NCBI GenBank assembly: GCA_044361315.1
Contig: JBIKJA010000006.1
Location: 62,001-126,000 of the forward strand
Direction of reading: 5' to 3'
From: Crocinitomix sp044361315
Lineage (GTDB): Bacteria; Bacteroidota; Bacteroidia; Flavobacteriales_D; Crocinitomicaceae
Length of the DNA stretch: 64,000 nt
Part shown: in pieces, positions 1 to 8,667 of the stretch
Layout: each line of letters opens with the position of its first letter
Position numbering within the stretch: position 1 is the first letter of the stretch
The notes under the pieces: model-generated
Database searches by the model: none
Told to the model about the DNA's origin: nothing
Seen by the model: only the letters and a program-made list of their open reading frames with translations
Translations under genes and position numbers: made by a program

Positions 1-1234
1 TATACCTCATACATCATTGATTTACAAGGTGGTAATTCCCGCGTCAAAGAGTTACGCCCAGCGCGCCATTTTAGCCGCCTCACTTTGTGAAGATGCGAGC
101 TTTTTGACAAATTGTGGGACAAGTGATGATGTAAAACACGTAAAAGAAATTGCGCGTTGTTTTGGTGCCGAATTGACCACCGAAGGTCCCATTCTTTCAA
201 TGAAAGGGCGGATTAATGCCCCAACCCCTGATTTATTTGTTGGGGAATCTGGTTTAGGAATTCGGTTGGCGGTGCCAATTGCGGGTGTTTTGATGAAAGA
301 GGTTTCAGTTACAGGACACGGAAGTATTTTAAAACGTCCGATGCGAGAATTTAACCAATTTTTGCCTCAGATGGGGTTGAATTACAAAGATGCGAATGGT
401 TTTTTGCCTTTGTCGTTAACCGGAAAGGCCAGGGGGGGGGAAATTGAATTGGATGGGAGTTTGAGTTCGCAATACCTTTCTGGATTATTGATGGCCTTGC
501 CTATGTTGAAGGAGGATTCGGTGATTGTTGTGAATAAGTTGACGAGTAAACCTTATATAGACATTACCTTGGATGTATTGGAACGTTTTTCGATTGTGGT
601 AAGGCACGAGAATTATGAAAGATTTTGGATTGGGGGGGGACAAAAGTATCGCGCCAATTCGTTTAAAATTGAAGGGGATTATAGCGGGGCATCGAATTGG
701 ATGGTTTTTGGTGCGATTACAAAGGACATTGATTTGTTTGGTTTACGAAAAGACAGTCGGCAAGGGGACAAAGCAATGTTGGATGCTTTGCGAGCGGCGC
801 AGGTTAATTTTTCGTGGCAAGGAGATGTTTTAAGGATTGAAAAATCGACCGTTGAACCTTTTGAGTTTGATGCGACAGAATGTCCCGATTTGTTTCCTGC
901 CTTGGTGGTATTGGCGGCTGCTGCTACTGGTAAATCTACCTTAATTGGCGCAAATCGGCTGGTACATAAAGAAAGTGATCGGGCAAGTGTTTTGCAAAAA
1001 GAATTTGGGAAACTTGGGTTGGAAATTGTTCGAGAAGAAGATCGATTATTCGTGCTGGGTACAGGCAAATTGTCAGAAGGTGAAATTGATGCGCATAACG
1101 ACCATCGAATTGCCATGGCGGGGGCGATTGCAAGTGCCTTGACCGATTCAGGCATTACCATCAAAGGAGCGGAATGTGTGGCTAAAAGTTACCCAGATTT
1201 TTGGGAGAACTATATCCCCAAGTGTTTGGCGTGA
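1..1234 (+). CDS. aroA: 3-phosphoshikimate 1-carboxyvinyltransferase (EPSP synthase), 5' end outside the window
   Basis: Sixth step of the shikimate pathway: transfers the enolpyruvyl group of PEP to shikimate-3-phosphate in the cytoplasm. Numbered from the TTG at 17, visible motifs are the N-terminal substrate loop PASKSYAQRA (8-17), GESGLGIR (76-83, the family's GNxGTxxR position), SSQYLSGLL (150-158), GDYSGAS (220-226), ECPDLFPAL (288-296) with the catalytic Asp, and NDHRIAMA (361-368). The frame stays open to base 2 and no ATG precedes the conserved loop, so the true start lies upstream; the 405 visible residues are slightly short of the usual 420-430. The 3' end overlaps the convergent glycosyltransferase gene by 25 bases. 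Two G tracts (9 at 432-440, 8 at 632-639) lie inside the gene. Confidence 0.95.
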   Translation, partial: IPHTSLIYKVVIPASKSYAQRAILAASLCEDASFLTNCGTSDDVKHVKEIARCFGAELTTEGPILSMKGRINAPTPDLFVGESGLGIRLAVPIAGVLMKEVSVTGHGSILKRPMREFNQFLPQMGLNYKDANGFLPLSLTGKARGGEIELDGSLSSQYLSGLLMALPMLKEDSVIVVNKLTSKPYIDITLDVLERFSIVVRHENYERFWIGGGQKYRANSFKIEGDYSGASNWMVFGAITKDIDLFGLRKDSRQGDKAMLDALRAAQVNFSWQGDVLRIEKSTVEPFEFDATECPDLFPALVVLAAAATGKSTLIGANRLVHKESDRASVLQKEFGKLGLEIVREEDRLFVLGTGKLSEGEIDAHNDHRIAMAGAIASALTDSGITIKGAECVAKSYPDFWENYIPKCLA

Positions 1235-2520
1235 ATTGAAGTTTTGGCTGGATTCCAAGGATCGGAATAAGAACGTTTGAAAAAAATTTCTTGTATGTAA
1301 GCAATTGTTCGGACAATCCGTAAAAACATCCCAAAATAAAATACCATACACGGCAAATAAATTATAAAATAAGACATGGGAATGTGGTTTTTTTGTCGGT
1401 ACCACGAATACACAATAAATTTAACAATATTGGATGCTGTGTAAAGTAAAATATTTGTGACAAAGATATTAAGAAACAATGGTCGGTAAAATGTCAACAT
1501 GAATACCAAATAAAAATACCATTTAAAGTTGAGTACTACGTTATAAAGTATGTTTTCAAATGCCCCAATAAAATCCAAAAATTTAAACGCTTTGCTTGGA
1601 TAAAGTACATCTTTGTGTTTTCGCATCCTGAACCTTACTAACGATTTATCCCAACGCAACCGTTGTTTTACTAATTTTTTAAACGTGTTTGGCACCGAGG
1701 TTAAACAATTTGCATCTTGTGCAAATTTAATTTTATAGCCTTTTTTACGAATTTTTACCGTGATATCTCCATCTAAACCCGGACCAATATCCCAACCCTT
1801 TATTTGTTGAATAACATCGGTACGGAAGGCACCAAATGCTCCGGAAACAATTCTATAAATTCCTAAATACGAAGTCACGACCCTACCCGCCGTGATAGTG
1901 TTGTAATATTCGATTCCTTGCAGGGTAGTTGCCAAACTTTCTTTATAATTCCTGACATTTACATTTCCCCCAACTGCTCCAACACGTTCATCCATAAAAA
2001 ATGGAATGAGAATTTTTTCCATCGCATCGCTGTCGTATGAGCAATCGGCGTCAAGGTGGATAACAAATTTACCTTTAGCATAACGAAGGGCCAAATTTGC
2101 AGCGGAAGCTTTACCCCCACGCACCTCATTTCGCAAAAACATGGTAATTAAACCCGCTCTTTCAAGTGATCGTCCAATAATTGGAGTGTCATCGTCCGAA
2201 CCATCATCTACTACAATAATTTCAATGTTTTTATAGGTTTGTTCTCCTAAGGAAGTGACGAGTTTATGTAGATGTTTTCCCTCATTTTTACCTGGAATTA
2301 AGATGGATACCAATGGATTTTCAACAAATAATCGTTTTCGAGCGTCGGCGCGTTTTGTACGTTCTGACCACCGTCTGATTTTTGCTAAATTGAGGACAAC
2401 GAATTCGAGTAAAAAATAACGGACAAACTCAAAGACAAAATAAAACCAAAACAATTCGAAGAAGTACGCTGGGGTTAGCGTTGCTATGAATCGGAGGTAA
2501 TTTTCAAAGAGTGCATCCAC
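1210..2520 (-). CDS. Membrane-bound processive family 2 glycosyltransferase (polysaccharide synthase-like)
   Basis: 436 residues. N-terminal hydrophobic segment (about 10-46), cytosolic GT2 domain (about 70-295), then several membrane segments (about 320-410). It carries the residues of processive beta-glycan synthases such as cellulose synthase, hyaluronan synthase and PgaC: VVDDGS (103-108), DAD at 157-159, an acidic GLDGD (248-252) and QRLRW (286-290). It therefore probably polymerises a sugar from a nucleotide donor and threads it across the inner membrane; the sugar cannot be told from sequence. It is the last gene of a four-gene minus-strand operon, starting 2 bases after the zinc-ribbon protein gene. 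No PilZ domain is visible. Confidence 0.88.
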   Translation of the reverse strand: MDALFENYLRFIATLTPAYFFELFWFYFVFEFVRYFLLEFVVLNLAKIRRWSERTKRADARKRLFVENPLVSILIPGKNEGKHLHKLVTSLGEQTYKNIEIIVVDDGSDDDTPIIGRSLERAGLITMFLRNEVRGGKASAANLALRYAKGKFVIHLDADCSYDSDAMEKILIPFFMDERVGAVGGNVNVRNYKESLATTLQGIEYYNTITAGRVVTSYLGIYRIVSGAFGAFRTDVIQQIKGWDIGPGLDGDITVKIRKKGYKIKFAQDANCLTSVPNTFKKLVKQRLRWDKSLVRFRMRKHKDVLYPSKAFKFLDFIGAFENILYNVVLNFKWYFYLVFMLTFYRPLFLNIFVTNILLYTASNIVKFIVYSWYRQKNHIPMSYFIIYLPCMVFYFGMFLRIVRTIAYIQEIFFKRSYSDPWNPAKTSIHAKHLGI

Positions 2521-2522
2521 GG

Positions 2523-3944
2523 TTACGAAAAATCAGCAATCAATTCGCTTAAATGCTTTTCATACGATTTTGAATAATCCAACGGAATTACCCGGGTATC
2601 AAAATTCACTTTGAGGTTTTCAAATCCTGACTTGATCAATTCTTCAAGAATAACTACCACTTCAGTGATGATTTTTTTCGCAATTTTTGCAGGAATTGCG
2701 TTCATGGACATCACAATGGTCGATGAACTTTCAAAAGCGATTACATCAGAAGTACGAATATTACTCCGGATCACAGCCACTAAATCTTTAAGGAGGCGTA
2801 TTTGTATATCGCTGCCTAACGTAGAGTATACTTGCGATGAATTACTGATGTGAATCGCGCAAATATTACTTAAGCCTTCGGTTTGTTTTAGACGTTCGAT
2901 TTCATATTTCAACATTGTACGGAATGTGTCATATTTAATCGTTCCAACCACATCATCAATATCTTTTGAAGTTGTGTTAAATCCTTTTATGGCGGCCAGT
3001 TCACCCTTTTTAGTTAACCTAAACGACTTAATTTCAGTGGACACTAAATTTTCGACTGTTTTATCATTTCCACATGACAAACATTTGGCGTTTACAAAGT
3101 AATCTTGAAATTTATGATCGCAATTATTACATTCGTGTATAACAGAAGGTTTATCGTAATCCACCCCAATATGACGCAAACGTTTGTTACATTTTGGACA
3201 ATCTAATTTATCGTCAATCGCGTTGCGGTAATCTTTCATTGGCCCTACATATCCACACGGAAAATGGTGAATAATATCGTCAGGCGTGGTGTTTGAACTT
3301 GAACATTTCGGACAAACTTCGCGGTAACTTAAATGCCCACTCGAACAAGTGGAACACAAATAAACGCGGTCATAATATTCAGATCTTAATATTCCTTCTT
3401 CTTCCGCAATTTTTAATATATCCAGCACTATGTGATCTTCTGAATGTTCAAAATTGACCGACAAAAGCGGGTAATAATAATTAAAATTTGAATAAATATA
3501 AGGAACAGGCTCAATTACCTTTTGCTCTTTTGAATAGAGGAGCGTGATCAGTTTAGTGATCAATTGCGCCTCAAAAGATATTGAATTGGTAAAGGTAAGG
3601 TCTTGAATTTTTAACAAAATTCGTTCAACAATAGGACTAATTAAATTTAATTCGGTAACAGATTTAATGCTACCATCTGCCAATTGGGTGATTACCTCAT
3701 CTACAAAATCTTCCTTTTTTAAGAGAAAGATAGGTTTTAGATAAATATCCGGTTTGGTGCTCGATCGAATGGAAGAAATCATTAATCGAACAAAATCCAA
3801 ATTTTTACATTCTATGATAACCGCATTATGAAATTGCACTTCTTCGATAGGAACGATGGTGAGATTTTTAATAAACAAAAAAGAATACCCCCCATACGTT
3901 AAAACGGATTCAGAATTATCCTTATGTTGCACAACTTGCTTCAT
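2523..3944 (-). CDS. Multi-zinc-ribbon protein with degenerate GGDEF-like C-terminus (TackOD1-like)
   Basis: 473 residues, no signal peptide or membrane segment, so cytoplasmic. Residues about 1-150 have receiver-like alternation of strands and helices but no clear phosphoacceptor. Residues 197-291 hold a series of CxxC pairs (197/200, 211/214, 249/252, 272/275, 288/291) plus C230, with CSSGHLSYREVCPKC, which resembles the TackOD1 output domain from memory. Residues about 330-473 look like a GGDEF fold, but the signature position reads FESSSTI (404-410), so it should be catalytically dead. The start overlaps the last base of the HlyD-like gene. In this operon it is a candidate cytosolic regulator or assembly factor of the adjacent synthase. 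Domain names are recalled, not searched. Confidence 0.75.
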   Translation of the reverse strand: MKQVVQHKDNSESVLTYGGYSFLFIKNLTIVPIEEVQFHNAVIIECKNLDFVRLMISSIRSSTKPDIYLKPIFLLKKEDFVDEVITQLADGSIKSVTELNLISPIVERILLKIQDLTFTNSISFEAQLITKLITLLYSKEQKVIEPVPYIYSNFNYYYPLLSVNFEHSEDHIVLDILKIAEEEGILRSEYYDRVYLCSTCSSGHLSYREVCPKCSSSNTTPDDIIHHFPCGYVGPMKDYRNAIDDKLDCPKCNKRLRHIGVDYDKPSVIHECNNCDHKFQDYFVNAKCLSCGNDKTVENLVSTEIKSFRLTKKGELAAIKGFNTTSKDIDDVVGTIKYDTFRTMLKYEIERLKQTEGLSNICAIHISNSSQVYSTLGSDIQIRLLKDLVAVIRSNIRTSDVIAFESSSTIVMSMNAIPAKIAKKIITEVVVILEELIKSGFENLKVNFDTRVIPLDYSKSYEKHLSELIADFS

Positions 3945-4999
3945 TAGAAAGTCCGTTTATTTAATTTCACACTTAATTTATAATAGCGTTTCCAAATCTC
4001 TAAATCACTTCCAAGGGCAGGAACTACATCTGCCGCGATGGTTCTTTTTGCCGGTTCAAATCGCTTTTGAAACTCTTCCGGCACTAATACAGTGGATGAA
4101 TAAAACCGTTGAATTTTACCTTCACTTTGTTTTCCATCAGGGAAGTTAACGGTAATAATATCACCTTCTTTTACATACCTCAAATCTCCTTGCTCAAAAT
4201 ATCCTTTGATATAGACAGAATCTGATTGATAGATGGTGATAATGATCTCACTTTTTAGGGCAACTTCGTAAGGTTCTTTATAAATTTTGGCAATATAACC
4301 ATCCACAGGAGCAATAAAAACGCGGTAAGGTGAATACGAATTCCCTTGTCCAATTTGCGATTGGGTCATTGTCGAATCACTGATACCCAAATCAAATAAC
4401 TGTCGTTTTAACACACCGTTTTCAGATCTTTTTAGTTTTATTTCTGTTTCCAACTTACTAATTTGATAATCCAAATTTGTCAAGTCACGATCGGAGGCTG
4501 TGCCAAGAATGACTTCGTTTTCCATTCGTTTTAACTGTTTTTTATACGAATCTAAAAGTTCACTATCTCCTCTGATCCGGCCGTTATTCAAATCGATATT
4601 TTTTTGTAGTGTGTACATTTCTCGCTCCGACCAACCTTCTTCGTCGGCATTTCCTTCTGCCATTTCCATTTCTTGCGCCATCTCAATCGGATCTTCAATC
4701 AGATAAGTGAACAAGGTATCGCCCTTTTTCACATCTTGCCCTTCTTCGATATAGTACTTTTCAATTCTAACATCCTGTGTTTCGCTAATTTCTACACTAT
4801 CAAAAATAATTTGACCATCGGCAGAAATAAAAAAATTATTTATAAAAAAATAGCGCAATAGAAAAAACAAAATAGTTCCTAATATTGCCAAATACACTAC
4901 CCTATCCCAGTTAAAACGAGTTTTTTGTTTCTCGTTAATTTTTTCTTCGAGGTAACGCAATTGAGAATTCTCTCTTCGCTTAAAATTAAGACTTCTCAT
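3944..4999 (-). CDS. HlyD-family periplasmic adaptor (membrane fusion protein)
   Basis: 351 residues. A cytoplasmic basic tail (1-30) is followed by one membrane helix (about 33-55). A biotinyl-lipoyl-like half with VRIEKYYIEEGQDVKKGDTL (78-97), a coiled-coil hairpin (about 110-210), the second lipoyl half (DGYIAKIYKEPYEV) and a beta-barrel end follow. Adaptors of this type bridge an inner-membrane transporter to a TolC channel. Here no ABC, RND or MFS pump is encoded nearby; the partner in the same operon is a glycan synthase, as in Alg44-type alginate adaptors. The start overlaps the TolC-like gene end by 4 bases (ATGA), so translation is probably coupled. Confidence 0.88.
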   Translation of the reverse strand: MRSLNFKRRENSQLRYLEEKINEKQKTRFNWDRVVYLAILGTILFFLLRYFFINNFFISADGQIIFDSVEISETQDVRIEKYYIEEGQDVKKGDTLFTYLIEDPIEMAQEMEMAEGNADEEGWSEREMYTLQKNIDLNNGRIRGDSELLDSYKKQLKRMENEVILGTASDRDLTNLDYQISKLETEIKLKRSENGVLKRQLFDLGISDSTMTQSQIGQGNSYSPYRVFIAPVDGYIAKIYKEPYEVALKSEIIITIYQSDSVYIKGYFEQGDLRYVKEGDIITVNFPDGKQSEGKIQRFYSSTVLVPEEFQKRFEPAKRTIAADVVPALGSDLEIWKRYYKLSVKLNKRTF

Positions 5000-7032
5000 T
5001 CGGTGCGACCTTTCTTATCAAAACTAATAATTCGCTGCAAATCATGGTATGCAAATTCATTAACTTTCAACGAATCTTGTAAAACATCTATTTTATCTTC
5101 CATCTCTAGACGATTAATAAAGTCTTCGGTTCGCAGTGCGATGACAACTTTTTCTTTATTTGCATCCACAAAGGGTTTTAATTTCTTAATTAAGAAGTCG
5201 GTATCAACATTTTCATAACACATAAAATACACTTTATCAACTATTTGAAACAGTTGATCCATCACAAACTTATCGTAATGTTTCGGTACAGAAATTTCTA
5301 ATTTTAAATCATTTTCTTTACAAAAACTGCTTACTTCAGCCACAAAAATGACATATTTGTTCAATAAATCTAGTCGATCGGTTTCCCAATTGTCAAAAGT
5401 ATGTGGTTCGACATCCAAATGTATTCCTGTTGGTTTGGTGTTTGGATATTGCAACATTACACGATTTAAATACCCTGTTATGTCTTTGTTATAAAATAAT
5501 TTGTTGTCTCCAAGCATAAAATAGAGTTCGCTATTCTCCGAAGCATATTGCATAAACTTCTTTTTCTCAGTTGACGGATCGGTGTCTGAAACCGCCACAA
5601 TCAATTTTCCAAATTCGTTGTACAAAGCATATTCTGCTAAAAAATCACTGGTGTACGATTCAAATGTCTTGCTCCAAATATAAACATCGCGTTTTTTGTG
5701 TGTCACATATTGGCATAAATCACCCAATGATTGATTTTTTATTAGCTGATCAATTGAGATTCCGGGAATTTTTGTGTGAATTTTAAGAGCTTTAAGATAA
5801 AGTCCTTGCAATATTTCTATCAATTCAATATCGGCCTCCACCAATTCGTCAAATAAACCTAAACCTAAGAAGGGGTCAACTCCATTATCACTTAATCGTT
5901 CTTTTACCTTTTCAATGCGCAAACGTTCACTGATTAATTTTCGTTTTTTATAAGTGTCCACGAATCGTTTCATTTGACCTCTAAATTCGTGCGCCGTATT
6001 CAAAACTTCTTCTTGCAATAAAGATTGATCACGCGCGAAACGCTCATTTTCGTATATCCACTTTTCGTGTTCAACTTCGTTGTTTAGTTTAGTATCAAAT
6101 GTAAGTGGAATCGTTAGGTTAACACCGGCGGTGAAAAAACCACGATCTTGATCAGTAACAACGTCAAAATAATTGTATCTCAAAAAGGGTTGTAACCCAA
6201 CTTCGTGGTACCACTTAAAATATTCAGTGTACGAAGAATTGCCTAAAATACTGTCTGTTTGGATCCCCATGTATTTAAAAATGGCGTCATAATTCAAATC
6301 AATAATAGGCAGGTCGGTGCCTAAAGGTTGAATTGTATCTGCTTGGATTCCTAAATAATCGTTATAACTTTTATAGACATTAATTAAACTTTCGACCTCA
6401 GAAAGTTTAATTTCTACTTGAATTAATTGTTCTCTTCTTAATTTTTTGAGAATTACGAGGTCACGAATTAATTTAAATTGTTTGCGTAATCCGATTAATC
6501 GAAGTCCCAACAGCCTCATTTTTATATTGTTAAAAGAATAAACTGTTTGATCAAATCGCGCTAGGAAATATTGACTTTCTTTTGCTACATCATTACTTAA
6601 TTTTTCACGTAAGATTCGATCTTCCATCATTTGAGCCATTACCTTATTCTCAAAATAACCTCCATCTAATACATCCCATCTTAAGCCTGCCTGAAACCTG
6701 CGCTGATAAGCAATATTGTCTTCGATATCCTCTAATGGATCGACATTAAAATTTTCGACGTAATTACCAGAAAAATCAACTCCAAGATCCGTACGCAATT
6801 GTTCGGCACGTTTTTGCAAATAAATTGACCGATCAGGGAAATGAGTGCTACTTTTTATGGTTGAAATTTGACGAATCACTTCTAAGGAAGTGTCTTTAAA
6901 TTCCATTGGCGAATATGAATAATTATGAAACATCGCCTTTAGCTCGGCAATTTTAGACTGCAACACAGAATCCTCTTGGCCAAAGCCAGGCTGAAAAATC
7001 AAAACTATAAGACAAGTAATTAATAACTTCAT
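4996..7032 (-). CDS. TolC-like outer-membrane protein fused to a C-terminal TIM-barrel hydrolase-like domain
   Basis: 678 residues from the ATG at 7032; a GTG at 7038 is also possible but the signal peptide (MKLLITCLIVLIFQPGFGQ) begins at the ATG. Residues about 20-425 are long amphipathic helices with the repeat pattern of TolC efflux channels, including a beta-like stretch near 285-312. Residues about 440-675 look like a separate TIM barrel: DVYIWSKTF, GIHLDVEPH (536-544), LEISVPKHYD, DKVYFMCYE (599-607) and VVIALRTEDF, with D540 and E542 as possible acid residues. This recalls glycoside-hydrolase-like domains in exopolysaccharide export systems (PelA, PgaB), but the family is not identified. 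It is the first gene of the operon. The fusion is the odd point: TolC proteins normally end near 450-500 residues. Confidence 0.8.
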   Translation of the reverse strand: MKLLITCLIVLIFQPGFGQEDSVLQSKIAELKAMFHNYSYSPMEFKDTSLEVIRQISTIKSSTHFPDRSIYLQKRAEQLRTDLGVDFSGNYVENFNVDPLEDIEDNIAYQRRFQAGLRWDVLDGGYFENKVMAQMMEDRILREKLSNDVAKESQYFLARFDQTVYSFNNIKMRLLGLRLIGLRKQFKLIRDLVILKKLRREQLIQVEIKLSEVESLINVYKSYNDYLGIQADTIQPLGTDLPIIDLNYDAIFKYMGIQTDSILGNSSYTEYFKWYHEVGLQPFLRYNYFDVVTDQDRGFFTAGVNLTIPLTFDTKLNNEVEHEKWIYENERFARDQSLLQEEVLNTAHEFRGQMKRFVDTYKKRKLISERLRIEKVKERLSDNGVDPFLGLGLFDELVEADIELIEILQGLYLKALKIHTKIPGISIDQLIKNQSLGDLCQYVTHKKRDVYIWSKTFESYTSDFLAEYALYNEFGKLIVAVSDTDPSTEKKKFMQYASENSELYFMLGDNKLFYNKDITGYLNRVMLQYPNTKPTGIHLDVEPHTFDNWETDRLDLLNKYVIFVAEVSSFCKENDLKLEISVPKHYDKFVMDQLFQIVDKVYFMCYENVDTDFLIKKLKPFVDANKEKVVIALRTEDFINRLEMEDKIDVLQDSLKVNEFAYHDLQRIISFDKKGRTE

Positions 7033-7049
7033 AGGCACAAATAGCTACA

Positions 7050-7082
7050 CAAATATAACTTTTTTGACATTATTTATGTCAA
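7050..7082 (-). promoter_or_regulatory. Promoter of the exopolysaccharide operon with a palindrome in the spacer
   Basis: On the minus strand TATATTTG (7057-7050) matches the Bacteroidota -7 element TAnnTTTG. A TTG (7082-7080) lies 22 bases upstream, within the accepted 17-23 spacing. The perfect inverted repeat TTGACAT-N5-ATGTCAA (7064-7082) covers the -33 element and most of the spacer, the usual place for an operator. The expected start of transcription is near 7043, leaving a short leader before the ATG at 7032. Confidence 0.6.
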
Positions 7083-7280
7083 TTTAAGATCAGGAATAAA
7101 TATAATCTTTCTCACAGCTTAATTACAAGTATATCTTTGAATCCCCCCATATTTGTTCCATTTTAATTTTATCCGCATAAAATCATAAAAAAAATCACTA
7201 ATAGGTCAATACGAATTAACAACCAATAAGTTGCGAAATTTTAAATTAACAGGTGCGATTTTGTGAAATATTGGGTAAAA

Positions 7281-8270
7281 TTAGTTGAAAGGAAGTGCGA
7301 TTTTAGCTCCGCAATCAAAATGTCCTTTGGGACATGCTTTGTACCCATGTAATCCACATGGGCGACAAGAAAGTTTTTCTTCTACCTCTGCAATTTTTGA
7401 ATCGTCGGACAGCGGACCAAACCCAAAAGCAGGCACGGTTGAGCAGAAAAAGGCGATCACTGGCGCATTCATTGCGCTGGCAAGATGCAAAGGAGCAGAG
7501 TCGTTTACAAAGGTTCGTTTGGCTCGTCCAATCAATGCTGCGGATTGCAAAAGCGATAGTTTACCTGCTAAATTGACACAATTTTCAGTGCCTGCATCAT
7601 TTATAATTTGATTAATCAAGTGCTCATCCGAAGGTGCTCCGATCAAACATATTTTTACGTTAGCGGATTGATTTTGAATTATTTCGACCCATTTTTTTAG
7701 TGGCAATTGTTTTGTAAACCAGACAGAAGCAGGCGCCATAACCACAAAATCACCAAAATGCTGTGTAAGGTTGGAAACAACTAATTTGTCTTCTTCACTT
7801 GGGTACAGTTTAGGTTTTAAAGGGTGCTTACAATTGGACTCGATTTCTTCGTCAATCAACTCATAATTACGTTCAACTTCGTGTTTCCCACTTTCCAAAT
7901 CATGTTTTATTTTTCGATCGTAAGCAAACGAAATTGGATTGGAGGAATAACCACTCTTTAAATCGGCTTTGATAAACCAAGTGATAAAACCAGTGCTTGC
8001 GTAACGTTGTAAATTATACACATTGGCATAATTAATTTTTCTCAATTTTTTGATAACCGAAAATAGATTTTTATATTTTTTTTCTTTCTTGTTCCAGACA
8101 ATTACCTCATTGATAAAGGGATGATTAGCCAGTAAAGATTCATTTCCCTTTCTAACAAGAATATCAATTAAACAAGGTTCTGTCGCATGTTTATGCAAGG
8201 TTTCTATCAAGGACGTCGCCAAAATCACATCGCCAATAAAGGCTGTTTGTATGATGAGAATTTTTTTCAA
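7281..8270 (-). CDS. Glycosyltransferase family 9 (heptosyltransferase-like)
   Basis: 329 residues, cytoplasmic face of the inner membrane. The N-terminus KKILIIQTAFIGDVILATSLIETL is the Rossmann start of ADP-heptose:LPS heptosyltransferases (RfaF/WaaF type). APASVWFTKQLPLKKW and the NDSAPLHLASAM region match the family's donor-binding half. It likely adds a heptose-type or related sugar to the LPS core; donor and acceptor are inferred from family only. The C-terminus has four Cys (CRPCGLHGYKACPKGHFDC), also common in this family. Last gene of a three-gene minus-strand operon, 2 bases after the thioesterase gene. Confidence 0.88.
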   Translation of the reverse strand: MKKILIIQTAFIGDVILATSLIETLHKHATEPCLIDILVRKGNESLLANHPFINEVIVWNKKEKKYKNLFSVIKKLRKINYANVYNLQRYASTGFITWFIKADLKSGYSSNPISFAYDRKIKHDLESGKHEVERNYELIDEEIESNCKHPLKPKLYPSEEDKLVVSNLTQHFGDFVVMAPASVWFTKQLPLKKWVEIIQNQSANVKICLIGAPSDEHLINQIINDAGTENCVNLAGKLSLLQSAALIGRAKRTFVNDSAPLHLASAMNAPVIAFFCSTVPAFGFGPLSDDSKIAEVEEKLSCRPCGLHGYKACPKGHFDCGAKIALPFN

Positions 8271-8272
8271 AA

Positions 8273-8665
8273 TTAGCTTAAATGCTTGTATTCATCTCGC
8301 ACGGTGTCATCAATTGAAATTGAACGACCATTTCCATCAACCCGAACAAAAGTAAAGATTGTTGAACAAACTTTTTGTTCTTCGCCCGAATAAAAATCCT
8401 TCTTACGTGCTTCGATATAAACAGTTAAAGAAGATTTTCCCACCCTTCTAACCACTCCAAAAATAATCACCTGTTCGCCAATTTTTACAGGACGTTCAAA
8501 AACCAATTCGTCTATTTTTACGGTGACCATGTTTGGGTTTTTGCACACACTACAAGCCCATGTCGCTGCAGATTCATCCAACCAAGCCAGCATATTTCCT
8601 CCAAAAAGATTCCCGTTGACACCGATGTCCTTGGTCATACATAATTTAATCGCTAATTTTTCCAT
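8273..8665 (-). CDS. Acyl-CoA thioesterase, hotdog fold (YciA-like)
   Basis: 130 residues, the usual size of single-hotdog acyl-CoA hydrolases. The motif GNLFGGNMLAWLDESAA (about 18-34) is the active-site helix start of the YciA/BFIT group, with the Asp of WLDE as the likely catalytic residue; VTVKIDELVFERPVKIGE follows as expected. It hydrolyses acyl-CoA to free acid and CoA. It sits between two glycosyltransferase genes with 2-base gaps on each side; this tight packing says shared transcription, not shared function. Confidence 0.88.
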   Translation of the reverse strand: MEKLAIKLCMTKDIGVNGNLFGGNMLAWLDESAATWACSVCKNPNMVTVKIDELVFERPVKIGEQVIIFGVVRRVGKSSLTVYIEARKKDFYSGEEQKVCSTIFTFVRVDGNGRSISIDDTVRDEYKHLS

Positions 8666-8667
8666 TT

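Noticed and set aside
7132..7139. Plus-strand -7-like TATCTTTG in the gap before the GT9 gene end
   Set aside because: No TTG lies at the right distance and no plus-strand gene follows.
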